From: Prostheceraeus crozeri
Lineage: Eukaryota > Platyhelminthes > Polycladida > Euryleptidae
Reading direction: 5' to 3'
NCBI GenBank assembly: GCA_907163375.1
Contig: CAJQUW010015600.1
Location: 310,001 to 374,000, forward strand
DNA: 64,000 nt
Below the pieces are notes generated by a model that saw nothing but the letters and a program-made list of their open reading frames with translations, did no database searches and had not been told where the DNA came from. Every line of letters begins with the position of its first letter. The stretch's first letter is position 1. Below, piece by piece: positions 12,840-23,744 of this stretch. A program made the translations under genes and the position numbers.

Positions 12840-14060
12840 GTGAATGGTCAGTTGTGGGGTGTGGATTTGACCCTAGCGTGTGCCCTACCGGAAATTTCCA
12901 CTGAAGTAAGACCTGAAGAAATTTAAAACTAAATAAAGGAACTAGAGTGATTTTTTCAACTCCCTAGATCTCAGAATTCGAAAAATTTGTCCGAATTCAA
13001 TCCCTATTTGGAATTGCAAAACGAAGTTGCAGTAAATAATGTATGCCACAGTTGTGACGTTACAAGATAGCCTCAGGCGAATTGCTGGGTGATTTATTAT
13101 TTTACTTTTCCATTTTTTGAGTCAACTGAAATTTAATTCTTTAAAACATTGATTAAATCACATCACCAAATATATTTGCAGTTGGGACCATTATATTCAA
13201 ATTCGTGTTTTTGGTAAAATACTCCAACTCCTCTGCCCACCTTATCATACTTACAAATACAAAGTGATGAAATGGATGCATGCACGATTGATCAGAAGTC
13301 ACAGATATCACAATAAGCAATCAATAGAGATAAAAATTAAACCATGCTTGTTTGCGATGCGTTGCTGCTAAAAGATAAATGTAACATGCTTTTTAAAGTC
13401 TAAATTTATTAGAGAATCTATGAATTAAAGGTCTCTATCAGTCATTAAGTCCAATACTATAATCTCTGTTATATGCCCTGTCTCGGTTTGCTGAAATATA
13501 TACATCGCTTCTTTCTGTTTCCTTCTTCGAAAATCTTTCTCCTTGGCGATAATAGATCCCTCGAATTGACCTTATGTGAATGCTTAGATACTGCTGAAGT
13601 GAAACGAAGGTCACGAGTGTCACGTTTATGCTCATCCACACGTATGCTTAGTTAGTTTAGGCCAAAGAATTTTTACATAGGAGAACGGGGAAGGAGCATA
13701 CTTTAGATGGTCTATCATGATGCCGATTAAATTGCATCAATTCTAAATTTTCGAAAACTCTCAGCAATCAGCATAATATTTATTTGAAAGTTCATATTAT
13801 AAACTTTCAAATAGATACTCTGTACACGTATATGATTTTGGTATCCCCTTAGTTTGCCCGCGGTCTTTTTAACTTAAAATCATGGAGCTGAGTTACATAA
13901 GGGGGTTTCTTGTGTCTCAAAGTCAGTAACCTTCATTCAGAAAAGTGCATTTTTGTAAGTACTTGGAAAAATTTGATCACTATCGCAACTGTTTTTAGAA
14001 ATTTTAGAATATATTGATAGGAAAAGATGCATTGAGATAATTGAGTCTGTGCTCTAACAT
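12840..14060. other. non-coding stretch without recognised gene
   Basis: No supported coding sequence; the small frames on both strands lack motifs. Confidence 0.45.
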
Positions 14061-14062
14061 AC

Positions 14063-15175
14063 ATGTTACACCACAATTTGTCGTATCTGGATACCCCAGG
14101 AGCAGTGAGATTGCTTATCCTGGATTTCCAGAAAGCTTTTGATTCTGTGCCTTTCTGTGCCTCACCGTGTCATTGTGCAGTCTCTTATCAACAAAGGAGC
14201 ATCCAAGGAGATAGTACAATGGACTACTTCTTATTTATCTCAGCGACAACTCCGTGTGAAGAGCGGTATGAACTTTTCCGATTGGTTTACGGTCCATAGT
14301 GGTGTCCCGCAAGGAAGTGTGCTGGGCCCCTTGCTATTCGCATTCGCCATGGATAGTTTAGAGGCAAAATATGGCAACTCAATTGTGGTGAAATTCGCCG
14401 ATGATGTATCGCTCCTTCATTTTCTTAGGAGTGCAGCGGAAGACCACCTTGCTGAAGAGTTCCAACACATCAAATCGTGGGCCACTGTGCATGGTATGAA
14501 TCTTAATTGTTCCAAGACAAAAGTCATGAATTTCTGTACGACACGCTCTCTTCATCTCGGAAATCTACATGATACATCCTCTGACGTTATCATTGAAGCT
14601 GTTCGGGAAGCCAAGGTGCTAGGTTTGATTCTCGACGACAAGCTTCATTGGCAAAGTCATATGGAGTACAGCCTTGCCAAGGCCAGAAAGAGGATTTATT
14701 GCCTTTGCTCCTTGAAACATGTTTCGGCTAATGTCAAAGTTATTTGTATGGTGTGCTGTGCTCTAATTCGCTCAGCATTGACATATGCGTACCCTGTCTG
14801 GTGTAACATTAGCGATTCACGTTTTTATCGACTCACTCAGCTGGAAAAGAGATTGAGTAAGATATTCAATTTTACATGCTCTACTGACATAAACACCTTT
14901 TGTGACAACTCAGCGACCACACTGGCTTTAAAAGCCAAAGGAAGTGATCATCCTCTCAATTTTATTTTTGACAAGGCGGCCATGAGACATAGTACAAGAC
15001 TCCAAAAGTCACATCGACGTATGAAAGCGAAAACTGTCCGTTTTAAGAATTCATTTATTAAGTATGCATGACCCTTTCTTTTATTATGTTTTGTGATGAA
15101 CTGATGATTTTGTAACGCAACATCTGAATCTGCTGTAAGAAGTTCGAGTAAAGCTATGATTACTATAATTATTAT
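14063..15175 (+). pseudogene. non-LTR reverse transcriptase, 5'-truncated
   Basis: Two overlapping frames (14063-14299 and 14139-15071) carry the palm and thumb of a Jockey/CR1-type reverse transcriptase. LLILDFQKAFDSVPF is in the first frame. SGVPQGSVLGPLLFAF (near 14300) and VKFADDVSLLH (near 14390) are in the second, so a single frameshift separates palm motif A from motifs B and C. The tail is long and basic. The endonuclease and ORF1 are missing. The catalytic ADD pair is intact, so this copy is younger than the fragment at 2.7 kb. Confidence 0.85.
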
Positions 15176-15595
15176 TTTATTTGCGTCAGGCGAAGAACAT
15201 AAAAAATACTTCCCTGCAAAAATTGAACACTTGTATAAATAATTTTTATCCTATGCAGCAATAAAATGTCATAATGCTGTTTAATTAAGTGTTTATAACT
15301 CTAGGAATTTTTATATTGAGGGGGAAATTGTAATAAATCCCATCACTTCCGCTGCCAATTCAACATCAAGTCAATATATACTGATAATTTACAAAATAAT
15401 GAAATGCTAGTGACAATGCGGGAGTAGGCGACATATATAATGGCTTCAACCATCTAAGTTAATTGTTTCCTCGGGCATTCATTAAAAGCTACTTCTTTAC
15501 ACACTGACTTGACATTTCGCAGAGGCTAGTCTACCAGCAAACATCAGTGATGAAGACTTTTGAAAACAGAAGTAAATGGTGCATTTGAATATTGA
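15176..15595. other. AT-rich spacer
   Basis: Nothing recognised beyond the 3' end of the preceding retroelement fragment. Confidence 0.5.
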
Positions 15596-15711
15596 ATGGC
15601 ATCCTCAGTTGAAAATGAGAACAGTCCTGAATATTCAACTATTTTTCATAATTATCAAAATATAATTCATTGCGAACAAGCATCTACATCTATGCATAAC
15701 TGCATGGGCGG

Positions 15712-15799
15712 CGACAAAAGCCCCCCCCCCCCCGACAAAAGCCACCTCGACAAAAGCCTCCCCGACGAAAGCCACCCCGACGAAAGCCACCCCGACAAA
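15712..15799 (+). repeat. 15-bp minisatellite, CGACAAAAGCCACCC-like
   Basis: Five to six degenerate units of CGAC(A/G)AAAGCC(A/T)CCC in tandem, the first followed by a 14-base C run. In frame they would encode a DESHP/DKSHL-type repeat, but no longer coding context is visible. Confidence 0.8.
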
Positions 15800-15893
15800 T
15801 TGATGTATATGTACTGCATGTAGATCTGTCTCCATATGGAATACATGTCATTTTTATATGAATCAATTACTTCTACTTAAACGTAGGAATTTG

Positions 15894-16900
15894 TCAGAAC
15901 TTGCCTGATAATTGTAGATTGATAACATCTGGATGATTACATAGATTTGCACACACGGCTTTATTCTTGACAATCTGCTCACCTGGTGCATACCGGTCTG
16001 TGTCAGATCGGATTACGATTACGTGAACCAACATGTCAAGTGGCTTACGATTTGACAGCTCAAAATGAATCGCAAATCGAATTTTGATGTCGAAGCCTTG
16101 TGATTTCAAATCATTATTAAGTGAAATCATTAGCATGGAAGTTATTCAAACCCACGAAAGGTCACAAGAAAAGTGTTTTTAAAAATTACATGTTTATGAA
16201 AGAGAAGGATCATCGAAGCGGCATTCGTTGGGAGTGCACACAACGACGCCGCGGCCATCATAACTTCTCATAGTTAACCCCTTGCAATTACGTGAAAATA
16301 CGTGAAAATACTAACGCTTTAGAAAGATCTTGTTGTACGTTAATGTAGAGAAAATCATCTTCTAACTGCCACAGGCATCAATCGGTGACAAGGTTCCCTG
16401 TATGATACATTTGAAGCAATCAGGAAATACATTTTCAGTTTGGCATACCTCCATGAATCAAAGGATAATTCACGCAGGACAAGGATGCGCATTTGACATG
16501 CACTTCAGTGTCTAGATCTTATCAGTTTGCATTCTCTATCTTTAACTTGTCACTAGTGAACGAAGATTTCGCTACTAGGAAAGCACAAGGTCAATTTTTG
16601 CTGTTGGCATTGAATCCATTAATTTCAAAGGTCGTTCCCAGCATCCTTTCTGAATACTTTCTTAAATTCAATTTCGGAATAGCGCTTCAAAATAAGTGTA
16701 GTTCGGCCTAATTTTCCATAATGTATTTATTCGCTCAATCAATGTCCCTGATTCCTGTTCGCAACGTGTTTCCATTTGATGTATTAACGTTGAGGAGTAA
16801 CTAGTTAAGCAATTGATACCAATATTAAAACATTGACATTGACTGGAGCGTTGCAAAGTTTCGTGATAACGGCACCACGGAAACGCCGTGATATGCATGC
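15894..16900. other. non-coding stretch without recognised gene
   Basis: Small frames on both strands without motifs; nothing supported. Confidence 0.45.
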
Positions 16901-17659
16901 AGAGATCAGGGGCGTCGCCACGGGGGCTACCGGGCGTGCCCCCCCCGAGCGCCGAGGCCGCGTCGAAAAATGTAGGTCCTGATTTCTAAAAACGGGCGCT
17001 TCCATCATTTTCTCTGTCGGGAGGCGTGCAAAAATCAACTAGCTACGGGATCTGATTGATCTGAATCTTGAGCAGTGTTTTATCCAGCCCTGTTTTTTTT
17101 GGGGTGGGGGAACTTCCCCCCTATAATGGAAGACACAACTAAAATCATGCACTGTAAATTTTTAGGATCGCCTTTTAAATCGCTTAAATGACGCTCCGCT
17201 GGCTGCAGACCGCGGCTACACTCGTGAGCGGGAGTTATCTATCCACAAACAAAGCAAGATTTATAATCCTTCTATTTCCAGATGCAGCGAGATGTAATCG
17301 CTTCTGCTGACACGCGTACATGCCCATATGTAAATGTAATTAATGATGTAATGTAATAATAATGATGATTAATTGATGTGAATTACAGTATCAATCAAAT
17401 AAATAACTTTCAGACAGTAAAGTAATGCTTAATTTGCAACAAGTGATTAGTTAAAAGTTACAATTTACAAACATTTCTATTGTCTCGAAATTGTAGGCCC
17501 AAAATAGGCATACTTATATAGGCATCTTTTTGAAGTATTCATGAACAGATCATATCAGCGACATGTCATATGTTGAGGCCCATTTATATTGTGCATAAGA
17601 AATAACAATTTCTCGATGATTTTAAGTGTTTGGCCATTCCTGGAGTTATGGTGTGTTTT

Positions 17660-18120
17660 TTTTAAATGAATTGCGTAATCGATTTAACCAGGAAAATATA
17701 AACCACTAGGGTTGTCCGACGTTTCGAATATCTTTTGCGAGGACGAATTACACAATGGCTAACATTGCCTTATATGTGCATATCGAACTTGGAACAAGTC
17801 AAAATTTGAAAAAAAGTACAAATTATACAGAAGTGTGAAGATTATAGTGAAAATGCATAGAAGTCAAAAATATGTTGGGAAATCATGGATAGAAAAAATG
17901 TTCAGACAAGATATCTGATGCTGGCTACATCATGCAATGAAAATAGAAATCTTATGGGAATTTTGATACCAGTAGGGATAAATGCAATAAAGAATGTACA
18001 TGTACTGTATTGTCATCACAAATGCATGAGAATCCTGATTATTGTCAATGTTATAGGTTCATTATCTTGATCCCCTCACAGCCATTCATGAGATTGTTTG
18101 AGATTTCCATGAAATGGGCC
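17660..18120 (+). repeat. left inverted arm of Penelope-like unit
   Basis: About 460 bp nearly identical, in inverted orientation, to 18745-19206. Both arms contain the same 61-codon frame (17885-18070 and 18795-18980) and a CGAAACGTC box with a GTCC/GGAC stem, a hammerhead-like remnant. Inverted LTR-like repeats are a known arrangement in Penelope-like elements. The 13-mer ATAACAATTTCTC occurs outside both arms (17602-17614 and 19211-19223) and may be the target duplication. Confidence 0.8.
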
Positions 18121-18163
18121 ACTGAATTTCAGTAGAAAGAAAAGCCTGATAACCAATGAATTA

Positions 18164-18814
18164 TTGAGAGCTGAAAGAAATTCAACATCAGAGAACAAAA
18201 AGAAGAGCACTCAAATGGTTATGCATAGGTTCACTACCAATGGATACACGAAACCCTTCTTGGAGAATGCTGTCAAACAAAGAGACAGGAAAAAGAAAAC
18301 TGAAGACAAACAACCAATTACATTTATCAAGTTACCTTATTTCAACGAACAGCAGAAAAGGAAAATGATTGAGGCGCAAAAAAATAACAGATATCTCGGT
18401 AAAATAAGAATAGTTTTTCAATCCAACAGACCTCTCTCTAGACAATTCAACAGAAGAAACCCAAGAAACTGCCAGAATAATTGCAAGACCTGTCAAACAG
18501 CTTGTTTTCCGAATCAATGCCAAACAAAGAATGCAGTGTACAAGATCTCTTGTAACATATGCAATAAAGAATACATTGGACAAACAAAAAGGATATTGCG
18601 AACAAGAATATTAGAACACTGTACATGTAGTGATTCGCATGTAAAAAGACATTTTGTGGATGAACACAAAGAGGTCAAGCCAACAAATTTTAAATGGAAA
18701 ATATTGAAAACAATCAAGAACAAAAATGCCCGACTGTCAGCAGAGGCCCATTTCATGAAAATCTCAAACAATCTCATGAATGGCTGTGAGGGGATCAAGA
18801 TAATGAACCTATAA
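18164..18814 (+). CDS. Penelope-like element GIY-YIG endonuclease domain
   Basis: This 216-codon frame is the C-terminal part of a Penelope-like retroelement protein. A Cys-rich linker (CQNNCKTCQTACFPNQCQ, residues about 104-121) leads into the GIY-YIG nuclease: AVYKISC then EYIGQT, LRTRILEH with the catalytic Arg, and an SAEAHFM segment with the metal-binding Glu. The domain nicks target DNA for retrotransposition. The reverse transcriptase that should precede it is absent. The 3' end of the frame runs into the right inverted arm, so the arm includes the natural end of the coding region. The frame itself is uninterrupted. Confidence 0.85.
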   Translation: MRAERNSTSENKKKSTQMVMHRFTTNGYTKPFLENAVKQRDRKKKTEDKQPITFIKLPYFNEQQKRKMIEAQKNNRYLGKIRIVFQSNRPLSRQFNRRNPRNCQNNCKTCQTACFPNQCQTKNAVYKISCNICNKEYIGQTKRILRTRILEHCTCSDSHVKRHFVDEHKEVKPTNFKWKILKTIKNKNARLSAEAHFMKISNNLMNGCEGIKIMNL

Positions 18815-19206
18815 CATTGACAATAATCAGGATTCTCATGCATTTGTGATGGCAATACAGTACATGTACATTCTTTATTGCATTTATCCCTACTGGTATC
18901 AAAATTCCCATAAGATTTCTATTTTCATTGCATGATGTAGCCAGCATCAGATATCTTTTCTGAACATTTTTTCTATCCATGATTTCCCAACATATTTTTG
19001 ACTTCTATGCATTTTCACTATAATCTTCACACTTCTGTATAATTTGTACCTTTTTTCAAATTTTGACTTGTTCCAAGTTCGATATACACATACAAGGCAA
19101 TGTTAGCCATTGTGTAATTCGTCCTCGTAAAAGGTATTCGAAACGTCGGACAACCCTAGTGGTTTATATTTTCCTGGTTAAAGCGATTACGCAATTCATT
19201 TTACAA
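18745..19206 (-). repeat. right inverted arm of Penelope-like unit
   Basis: Inverted partner of 17660-18120, differing by few substitutions over ~460 bp. It covers the last ~70 bases of the GIY-YIG frame. Confidence 0.8.
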
Positions 19207-19229
19207 AAACATAACAATTTCTCATTGTC

Positions 19230-20090
19230 TGATGAGATACATTAACTTTCAGAACCACCCCTTAAGGAAAATTTCCCCCCTGAATCACTAGGAGTATATA
19301 AAACACTGATCTTTAGATAACAAATAAATTACTCTCTAGCGGTGTATATTAGCTGATAATTGCTGCTCGCAATGTGACAGACACTTGACGAATGACGTTC
19401 ACATCTGTACGCGCAGCGGGATTTCGACCAAGAACTGCATATCGGTTAATTACTAAAATCCGGAATTCTTTTAGTCAGAAGATGACTTGCTCATATATAA
19501 TGAATCTGACAAACAGGCCTGCAAGGCTTCGAGGGAATAATCCATTGTATACATGTGTTTCACTGCTCTCTTTCAAGACGATTTCTTCAGAAACGAAGTA
19601 TAGAATGTTAGGCTAATTTTCATGACTTTTGACTAAATGGAGCGCCATGGGGACTGCATCGCCTGGTATATGGCTTCACTAGATCGAATCAGTTCATTTA
19701 GTTCCACGTCTTCGACATTGCACGTTCGATCCTTTCAATATGTGAGTGCTTCTATATTTCTTCGTCACTTTGGTCAAGTCGATCAATTTCAAATCATCCC
19801 GAGGTTCATTCACATTTTTGCTACTTCGAGACTCAAATCAAGGAATAGCATACAAGCACGATCTTCGAAGTGAGTTAAAATCCTAAATCAAAACCCAATT
19901 TTCTGTTATTGGATTGGCTGGAATCATATTAATCTCAAAATAAGAAGTTAAGTTTTTCAAATTAGAGTCCAAAGAGTTAGAGACCCTTGAAAAATCTTGT
20001 GGTAAGATGATGCGATTATGTAACATGCTGCTTCACCTGCATCATTACGCAATAGCAATTCCGTCACAAAAAACCTGGGGCCCCCGAAAA
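19230..20090. other. right flank inside the hAT-like element
   Basis: No coding motif. A short C-rich run (about 19255-19280) mirrors the G/C-rich tract near 17100, probably subterminal sequence of the same element. Confidence 0.4.
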
Positions 20091-20111
20091 AAATTTTTGG
20101 CGACGCGCCTG

Positions 20112-20756
20112 GCAGAGATTACGCTGACATTGTCTCCTGACAGGGAAATTTGATTGGCCTGCCTCGAAAGCGCAACGATACTTCATCCTCCCACAAAGCA
20201 AAATTCAGTGACCGAGATAAATTCCTTGAAATATCGAAAACCACAGAAGAACTCCGATGCACTCCTAATATCAATTCAAATTCAACTTTAATAAAATATA
20301 CAATGAAAAATACGAGGGCACTTGCATTGAGCAGTGTCTGTTGGAGTTGAACATTGTCCGAACCCTGAAAAGAGATTGTCAAAAGAAAATGCATGGCTAA
20401 AGCGTATGTGTTCCCTTCCTCCAAATGGCTTAGACCAAGAGTTGAACAAATGCAGCAAGCTCCGCTTCATTGTGCCGTATAGCAATTGTAGCAATCGAAT
20501 TTTACGCTTTTGTCAGAAAGAGTTGTTAATTGTTCAAGTCAGTGGTGTATTCACCAACCAATTAAATTTACGAGCTTTGTTAAGAAACGATAACTAACTG
20601 TATCTGTGTATAAGGTTCACTTTGTCATTGCCTTTACTCTGATCTGTGGAATTGAGAAAGCTGTCTTAAATAAATGCCAAGCGGCTCTTCCACATTACCA
20701 TCCTGTTCTCTATAACTGCATTTCGGATAGTCGGTGTGAGAGTCTTTATAGATATA
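20112..20756. other. intergenic, no recognised gene
   Basis: Overlapping short frames on both strands (20119-20597) lack motifs; I do not support a gene. Confidence 0.4.
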
Positions 20757-20777
20757 TGTATATATATATATATATAT
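20757..20777. repeat. (TA)n microsatellite
   Basis: Uninterrupted TA run just left of the SINE-like unit; a matching pair of TA runs lies to its right. Confidence 0.85.
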
Positions 20778-20815
20778 TTAGACAAGTAACCTGGCAATTG
20801 ATAAATTTATCAAAT

Positions 20816-20958
20816 CTCAACAGATGTAGCCACCACGAGACATGTTTCGGCCTGTTGGACCTCATCAGTCGTGGGTAGGTTTGAACCAGCGACGTTGGAG
20901 CCAGAGGACGTGCAAGCATACCCTCCAACCACAAGGCCACCGGACCATCTGTTGAGAG
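20816..20958 (-). mobile_element. tRNA-derived SINE-like unit with hammerhead ribozyme
   Basis: A ~143-bp unit bounded by TCTCAACAGATG (20816-20827) and its reverse complement (20946-20957). On the minus strand it first carries a tRNA-like segment: an A-box-like TGGCCTTGTGG, then a B-box GGTTCAAACC about 45 bases on. The T-arm does not pair well, so it is tRNA-related rather than a functional tRNA. The B box runs straight into the hammerhead ribozyme. A pol III promoter with a self-cleaving RNA recalls the Schistosoma Sm-alpha type of SINE. Confidence 0.7.
20833..20874 (-). ncRNA. type I hammerhead ribozyme
   Basis: Minus strand, in order: stem I CCACGA, core CUGAUGA, stem II GGUC...GGCC with a loop, GAAA, a minimal stem III (AC-AU-GU), cleavage triplet GUC, and UCGUGG, which pairs perfectly with the first strand. 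All catalytic-core bases are canonical. A two-base-pair stem III is characteristic of the hammerheads of Penelope-like elements, retrozymes and some SINEs, which often act as dimers. Function here (transcript self-cleavage) is inferred. Confidence 0.85.
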
Positions 20959-21004
20959 CGTGTTGAGTGCGTTAAAGCAGTGCCTTCCTGGCTAATTCAC
21001 GCTC

Positions 21005-21050
21005 TATATATATATATATAGAATATAGCTAGAATATATATATATATAGC
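21005..21050. repeat. paired (TA)n tracts
   Basis: Two TA runs separated by a short AGCTAGAAT-like spacer. Confidence 0.8.
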
Positions 21051-21300
21051 TGAATTGGCAGTCGAGATCGAGGTATGGGAACTCCGGAGCTCCGATGATA
21101 GCATCGGAAGACTCCAAAATCGGGTTTTTATAGGAGACCGAAGTAGATTCTTCGATTGGTGCTATCGTCGAAATCGTTTGAGTTAGTGGAAAGCCAGGAG
21201 AAGGATTGACTTCGTTCAAGGTCTGTTGGAGAGGTCATGGTTCAGGTCAAGTCATAAACTACTTTTAAACGTTTCATAGGTAGTGCTGAAAATCTGAAAA
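21051..21300 (-). other. remnant of Polinton-edge module (third copy)
   Basis: On the minus strand a frame (21004-21219) reads SPGFPLTQTISTIAPIEES, and the DNA matches 57575-57810. The shared blocks include a TTCGATTGGTG(C/T)TATCG box and, at the right end, an AAGTCAT..ACTACTT...TAGTAGT-like palindromic stretch. A third relative lies at 53.8-54.1 kb inside the Polinton. This is therefore a piece of the same mobile family; whether the frame is translated is unknown. Confidence 0.55.
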
Positions 21301-21339
21301 TTTCAATTCGTATTCCATGATGATCATTCAAGTTTTTTG

Positions 21340-21935
21340 AATAAAAGGCAATCGTTTATGAGTATTATGAGCCATTATTCGAGACCCTTTGGTCCGGAAA
21401 TTACGATGCTACAAAGCGTCTTCTTGACAACCATGCAGAAATTATCTCTACGTTGAAAGAAATCAGCAAATTAATGAATTTGGAGGGCGATCTACCATCG
21501 AGAGCCATCGGATTTCGAAAAATTTTGTCTCGACCTAATTTTGTGTTTATAGCTGTTGCCAACTGATGCCAATTGACAAGACGCTAGTAAGTCATGCATG
21601 TGATCTGAAAAAGGCTATGGAATTAATATCGGAGGTAAAAGAAATGCTGAATGAAGTGAAGTGACGAAACGTTGGCTGATATATTGGTAGAAAGTAATGC
21701 CTTCACAAAAGATCGAAAAAGTGACCATCCATCTCGCCCTAGAAAAATGAGTGCCCTTCTGATAGACACTGTAGTTCTTGCGGCTGTCAGTGATCATCAA
21801 TCTGATATAGACAGTATAAACACTAAAGCAGTTTAAAGCAGTTTACTACGAAGTCATAGACCTTGTCGTTCAGGAACTTCACTGACGTTTTGAAGAAAAG
21901 GATTGGTTCTACAAAGCTTTACAAGTAAGCTCCGC
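21340..21935 (+). pseudogene. hAT-type transposase C-terminal remnant
   Basis: Several frames interrupted by stops carry pieces that read like the dimerisation region of hAT-derived zinc-finger/transposase proteins: a YE-start near 21361, a KTLVSHACDLKKAMELISEV-like helix near 21580-21650, and YYEVIDLVVQELH then RFEEKDWFY near 21843-21913. At least two stops or frameshifts are present. No intact transposase. Assignment by motif style. Confidence 0.5.
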
Positions 21936-22679
21936 TTATGCTTAAGCACTCTACATACATATGAGAATAAAAAATTGTAAATAAGCATTACATATAGACA
22001 ATAATATTTAAAAAACATTAACATGTATTTTCATAAAGTCGAATCATGATCCTACTAACTCAACTTCATGTTATTAAAAAAATGCCCATAATTGCAAAAC
22101 TTCAATGCGGTGGGTTTATCTAATTTGTAGAATATATTCGGTGGATAACGTTCTTGAATTGTGCTTGAAATTAGCTTGTACACACCTTGATCGCAGAATA
22201 TAGACACGAGATTGAGTGAGTATATTGTCTGAGATTCGAACGGGATAATTATGGTTTCTCGTTCTTTCACCTTTTTGTTCTCCGAATGTAGGTTAGGCTA
22301 ATTTCGAATGTATGCCGTCAGTATAAATGTCATCATGTTTGCCTCATCCCTTGCCTATCCTAGAATGGCTCTTAGCATAGTTTTAGGGAGAGATTTTAGA
22401 TGATGATAAAACTTTGACGGCCTACGCGTCTCAAAAGAATCTTGCAATTCTTGATAAGTATTATCAAGTTCCATAATACTTGAGCCTTGTCAACCCGATT
22501 TTCTTATTCCATGACATCTTCTAAGTCTGCTGATCGGATAACTAAAAAATTGATCATTGAATATGGACTGCTGAGATACACATCCACCTCCCAAAACTCT
22601 ATCATTCAAACCCAAGGGGTATAAGGTATTGAGCATCTTGATATGCATATCTTCCTTTGCGGTTGAGCTCTCTGGTTAT

Positions 22680-22785
22680 CTCTTCCGGTGATTATATAAA
22701 TTCTCATCAACAATAATCAATATAATTAATATTATTATAATCATTATAATATTATAATATTATAATTAATATAATCATCAATAAT
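22680..22785. repeat. AT-rich simple sequence
   Basis: Repeated TATAATATTATAAT-type sequence, which can fold on itself, immediately left of a Penelope fragment. Confidence 0.7.
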
Positions 22786-23140
22786 TTACAATTCAACATC
22801 AGTCCAAGAATGATGATCTTGCTTGAAGTGATTGCTAAGATATGTGTATAAGTGACCTTTTAATACTGAATGACGATGAGCATTTAATCTACAATGTAGC
22901 GGCTGCATTGTTTGTCCTACATATTGCATTCTACATCTACTACATGATATAAGATAAATGACATTTCTACTTTTGCAAGTAAAAACACTTGGCTGATCAA
23001 AGATAAACCGGTTGCCTGTACTGAAACTTCCGTAGCAATTTTTGTTGTTCAAAGATTTACAGCAAAGACATCTAATGCTACCACAATCTCTAATGGGCGC
23101 TATCCACTCCTTCGCACTATAAACACTGTGATATAACAGG
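22786..23140 (-). pseudogene. Penelope-like GIY-YIG domain fragment
   Basis: Minus-strand frame with a Cys-rich linker (GSIRCLCCKSLNNKNCYGSF) followed by VIYLISCSRC and YVGQTMQPLHCRLNAHR, the GIY-YIG core with its catalytic Arg, and a His-rich end. It is the C-terminal part of a Penelope-like protein, in the opposite orientation to the Penelope RT that starts at 23142, so the two halves are head-to-head. This implies an inversion or two independent fragments. Confidence 0.8.
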
Positions 23141-23141
23141 C

Positions 23142-23639
23142 ATGTATACTTCGATATCAACCAATGATGCCATCTCAGCAACCTTTCAAAAACTACAAAA
23201 CAACAACATCATTCATGTTAAAGGACTCGCGATCACCCAAATACAACAACTATTCGTGGTTATTCTCGACAATACTTTCTTCGAATTTCAAGGCAAATTT
23301 TATCGTCAAACAACTGGTCTTCCAATGGGAAATTCATTATCTGGAATAATTGCTATCCTATTCATTGACACCATTGAGAGAACAGCATTATCAACAATGA
23401 GTGAAATTCCGTTGTTTAAACGCTATGTCGATGACTGCTTTGACCTGGTAGCAAATGACGAACAAGACATTCAATTACTCCAAACTTTGAATTCACAACA
23501 TCCAAACATCAAGTTCGAGATCGAACACCCATCCGCTGCAAACACTCTCAGTTTGCTTGATTTTTCTGTAACCATGACCACTTCCAACAAGTCTCAATTT
23601 GAATTCTACAAATTCGTTCGCTACGCGCCGTCGATTTAG
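23142..23639 (+). pseudogene. Penelope-like reverse transcriptase fragment
   Basis: A 165-codon open frame covers the RT palm. FYRQTTGLPMGNSLSGIIA (residues about 53-71) is the Penelope version of the B motif, and FKRYVDDCFDL (about 89-99) holds the catalytic YVDD. The RT copies the element RNA. The N-terminal RT motifs and downstream GIY-YIG are missing on this strand. No stops inside, so a relatively recent fragment. Confidence 0.85.
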
Positions 23640-23744
23640 GCTGTCATTTGAAAGGTAATAGATCTTCATTGTGAATTGTTAATAAAGAAAATATTTTCGG
23701 TCAGTCTGGATGTTGTGACTTTCCGTAGATAGAGGGACGTAACA

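Larger units (their letters stand above)
16907..20111. mobile_element. hAT-like DNA element with 8-bp TSD, carrying a nested Penelope unit
   Basis: The left end CAGGGGCGTCGCCA (16907) and right end TGGCGACGCGCCTG (20098-20111) are near-perfect inverted repeats. GCAGAGAT lies immediately outside both (16899-16906 and 20112-20119), a perfect 8-bp target duplication diagnostic of hAT insertion. The subterminal DNA is C/G-rich at both ends. No hAT transposase remains; the centre is occupied by the Penelope-like inverted-repeat unit (17651-19213). The span is 3.2 kb. Confidence 0.8.

Noticed and set aside
15635..15835. VAFVG/DESHP repeat protein
   Set aside because: Pure translation of the 15-bp minisatellite; no surrounding coding sequence.
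20880..20945. A functional tRNA gene
   Set aside because: A- and B-box-like sequences are present but the T-arm and acceptor stem do not pair properly; better explained as a tRNA-derived SINE head.
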